From contig VXAI01000116.1 of NCBI GenBank assembly GCA_013399305.1, positions 1,137,541 to 1,201,540 on the forward strand: a stretch of 64,000 nt of DNA, read 5' to 3'. Made by a program: the position numbers and the translations under genes. The notes under the pieces were generated by a model. That model was not told the DNA's origin. It saw only the letters and a program-made list of their open reading frames with translations, and did no database searches. This DNA comes from Rostratula benghalensis. Lineage: Eukaryota > Chordata > Aves > Charadriiformes > Rostratulidae. Positions 62,916-64,000 of this stretch are shown here, one piece after another (position 1 is the stretch's first letter; every line of letters starts with the position of its first letter).

Positions 62916-63973
62916 CTAGGCACAAAAGAGATAGTGTTAGCCTCAGTAGTTCCATCACTGAACCCTTTTTCTTTTTTACTCTATTTCTGGACCTTGCTTG
63001 TGAAAATTAAGGTCCTATATGGAGCTTAAAGGTTTTTCAAAGGTATGCGTGAAATACTGAATGTCAACTGCTGCAGCCACTGAACAGGATAAATAGAGGA
63101 GTATGACAAGGACCTGTACCAGGCAAGGAGGAAAATTGCCACAGCTGGACTGGTGCCACTGGGCAGCTTGAAGGAACAGCTGCTGCTGCTGTCTGGAGGC
63201 TGCTGTCTGTCAAGACCAGAGCTGACCCTGATTAAGCAGCTGAGCTCCTTCAAACAGAAGTCCTGGAAACCTGCATGAGTGCCCTATGACCCTCTTGGAG
63301 ACCCTCTGCTAGTAAGTGCACATTTAGATAGTGACAGAAGCCTGGGTGTTAGACAGCTACTGCTGGGGATGTTCCTCAAGAGACCACTAGCTTCCTACAT
63401 ATAGACTGGCAAACTAATACAGCAAGTAACTGCAGGCCTAGAGAGATCAACACAGCAAGCTATTTTCTTCATCACATCATATCACATTTTCAATTTAGGA
63501 GCAGTTTAATATCATAACCAACTAAATCTCAAAAGTTAACGTGGCAACATCATTAAAAACATAACTCATGGCTTTCTGTGGGGTCATGTGTATTCTACAA
63601 GAATAGGAAGGTTACTACTTGAGCCCTTCTCACTAATACATCCACAAGACCAGATAAGGAATAATCATATATACTTATTTCAAATTAAGTTTCTGACAAT
63701 AAGGATGCAGGTAAACTTGCATATGAAGTTCAAAAAGGAAGCAATTATAAATGTTGATGTAATAGGCTTGAATGGCATTATACTGTAATGTCAACCTTAC
63801 ATTCACATTAATCCCAGTTTCCACCTACAAATCTTCAGAAACAAGGTAGTAAATTTGGTTGGTTTTTTGGGTTGTTTTTTTTAGCAAAGATGTGTATCAG
63901 TACAGTGGAAAGTATTTTTTCCATGAACAAAAATTTTAAAAGCTTGTTAGTGAGGAGATGCCTGAGTACATAC
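62916..63973 (-). other. CDS1: CDS1 intron at right edge
   Basis: About 1 kb between GTATGT (from 63973) and TGCCTAG (ending 62916). No interspersed repeat recognised; a short CTG-rich patch lies at about 63179-63212. Confidence 0.8.
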
Positions 63974-64000
63974 CTTAATTAATGGAGTTCTGCCAAAGAA
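63974..64000 (-). CDS. CDS1: CDS1 coding exon, partial at window edge
   Basis: Only the last nine codons are inside the window: FFGRTPLIK before AAG|GTATGTAC. The exon continues beyond the right edge; the upstream two-thirds or so of CDS1, including the N-terminus and promoter, are not in this window. The enzyme acts in the ER membrane and converts phosphatidate plus CTP to CDP-diacylglycerol, the precursor for phosphatidylinositol. Confidence 0.93.

Noticed and set aside
1..64000. CRISPR arrays, operons, tRNA or rRNA genes, insertion sequences, prokaryotic defence systems
   Set aside because: None seen; gene structure and repeats are those of a bird nuclear genome.

Overview
This is a vertebrate nuclear window, almost certainly from a bird. 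Coding sequence is sparse and split into short exons with GT-AG borders, and one large CpG island is present. Almost all recognisable interspersed repeats are CR1-type LINEs, several ending in the ATTCTATGATTCTATG-like tail of avian CR1; no mammalian SINEs or L1 were seen. There are no prokaryotic genes, operons, CRISPR arrays or phage-like modules.

The one gene I can identify is CDS1 (phosphatidate cytidylyltransferase 1, CDP-diacylglycerol synthase 1), on the minus strand from the right edge. Six coding exons are placed: 63974-64000 (partial), 62847-62915, 62098-62250, 57861-57980, 55054-55157 and 53761-53872. They join in frame with consensus splice sites and encode the C-terminal part of the enzyme, including its full family signature, which is split across two exons. 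A 3'UTR of roughly 2.7 kb runs left to a tandem AATAAA signal near 51.1 kb. The stop codon is a TAG where I recall the human gene having a glutamine codon, so this protein ends about six residues early.

Layout: 1-23974 is AT-rich intron-like or intergenic DNA with small CR1 pieces and an assembly gap (10889-10938). 23975-23999 is a second gap. 24000-25530 is a CpG island with TCC repeats, minus-strand YY1-type AAGATGG motifs and a strong minus-strand splice donor at 24868. The simplest reading is the promoter and untranslated first exon of an unidentified gene transcribed leftwards, with much of the left arm as its first intron. 25531-42422 is mostly featureless intergenic DNA with a 44-bp tandem duplication. 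42423-51080 is rich in CR1, including two full 3' ends in head-to-head orientation, and holds a diverged 112-bp direct repeat 2.1 kb apart. 51085-64000 is CDS1, whose introns contain two more CR1 copies.

Nothing in the window looks like a new molecular system. The points most worth checking are the unidentified CpG-island gene downstream of CDS1, the shortened CDS1 C-terminus, the 112-bp duplication and one unusually long open frame at 41483-42223.
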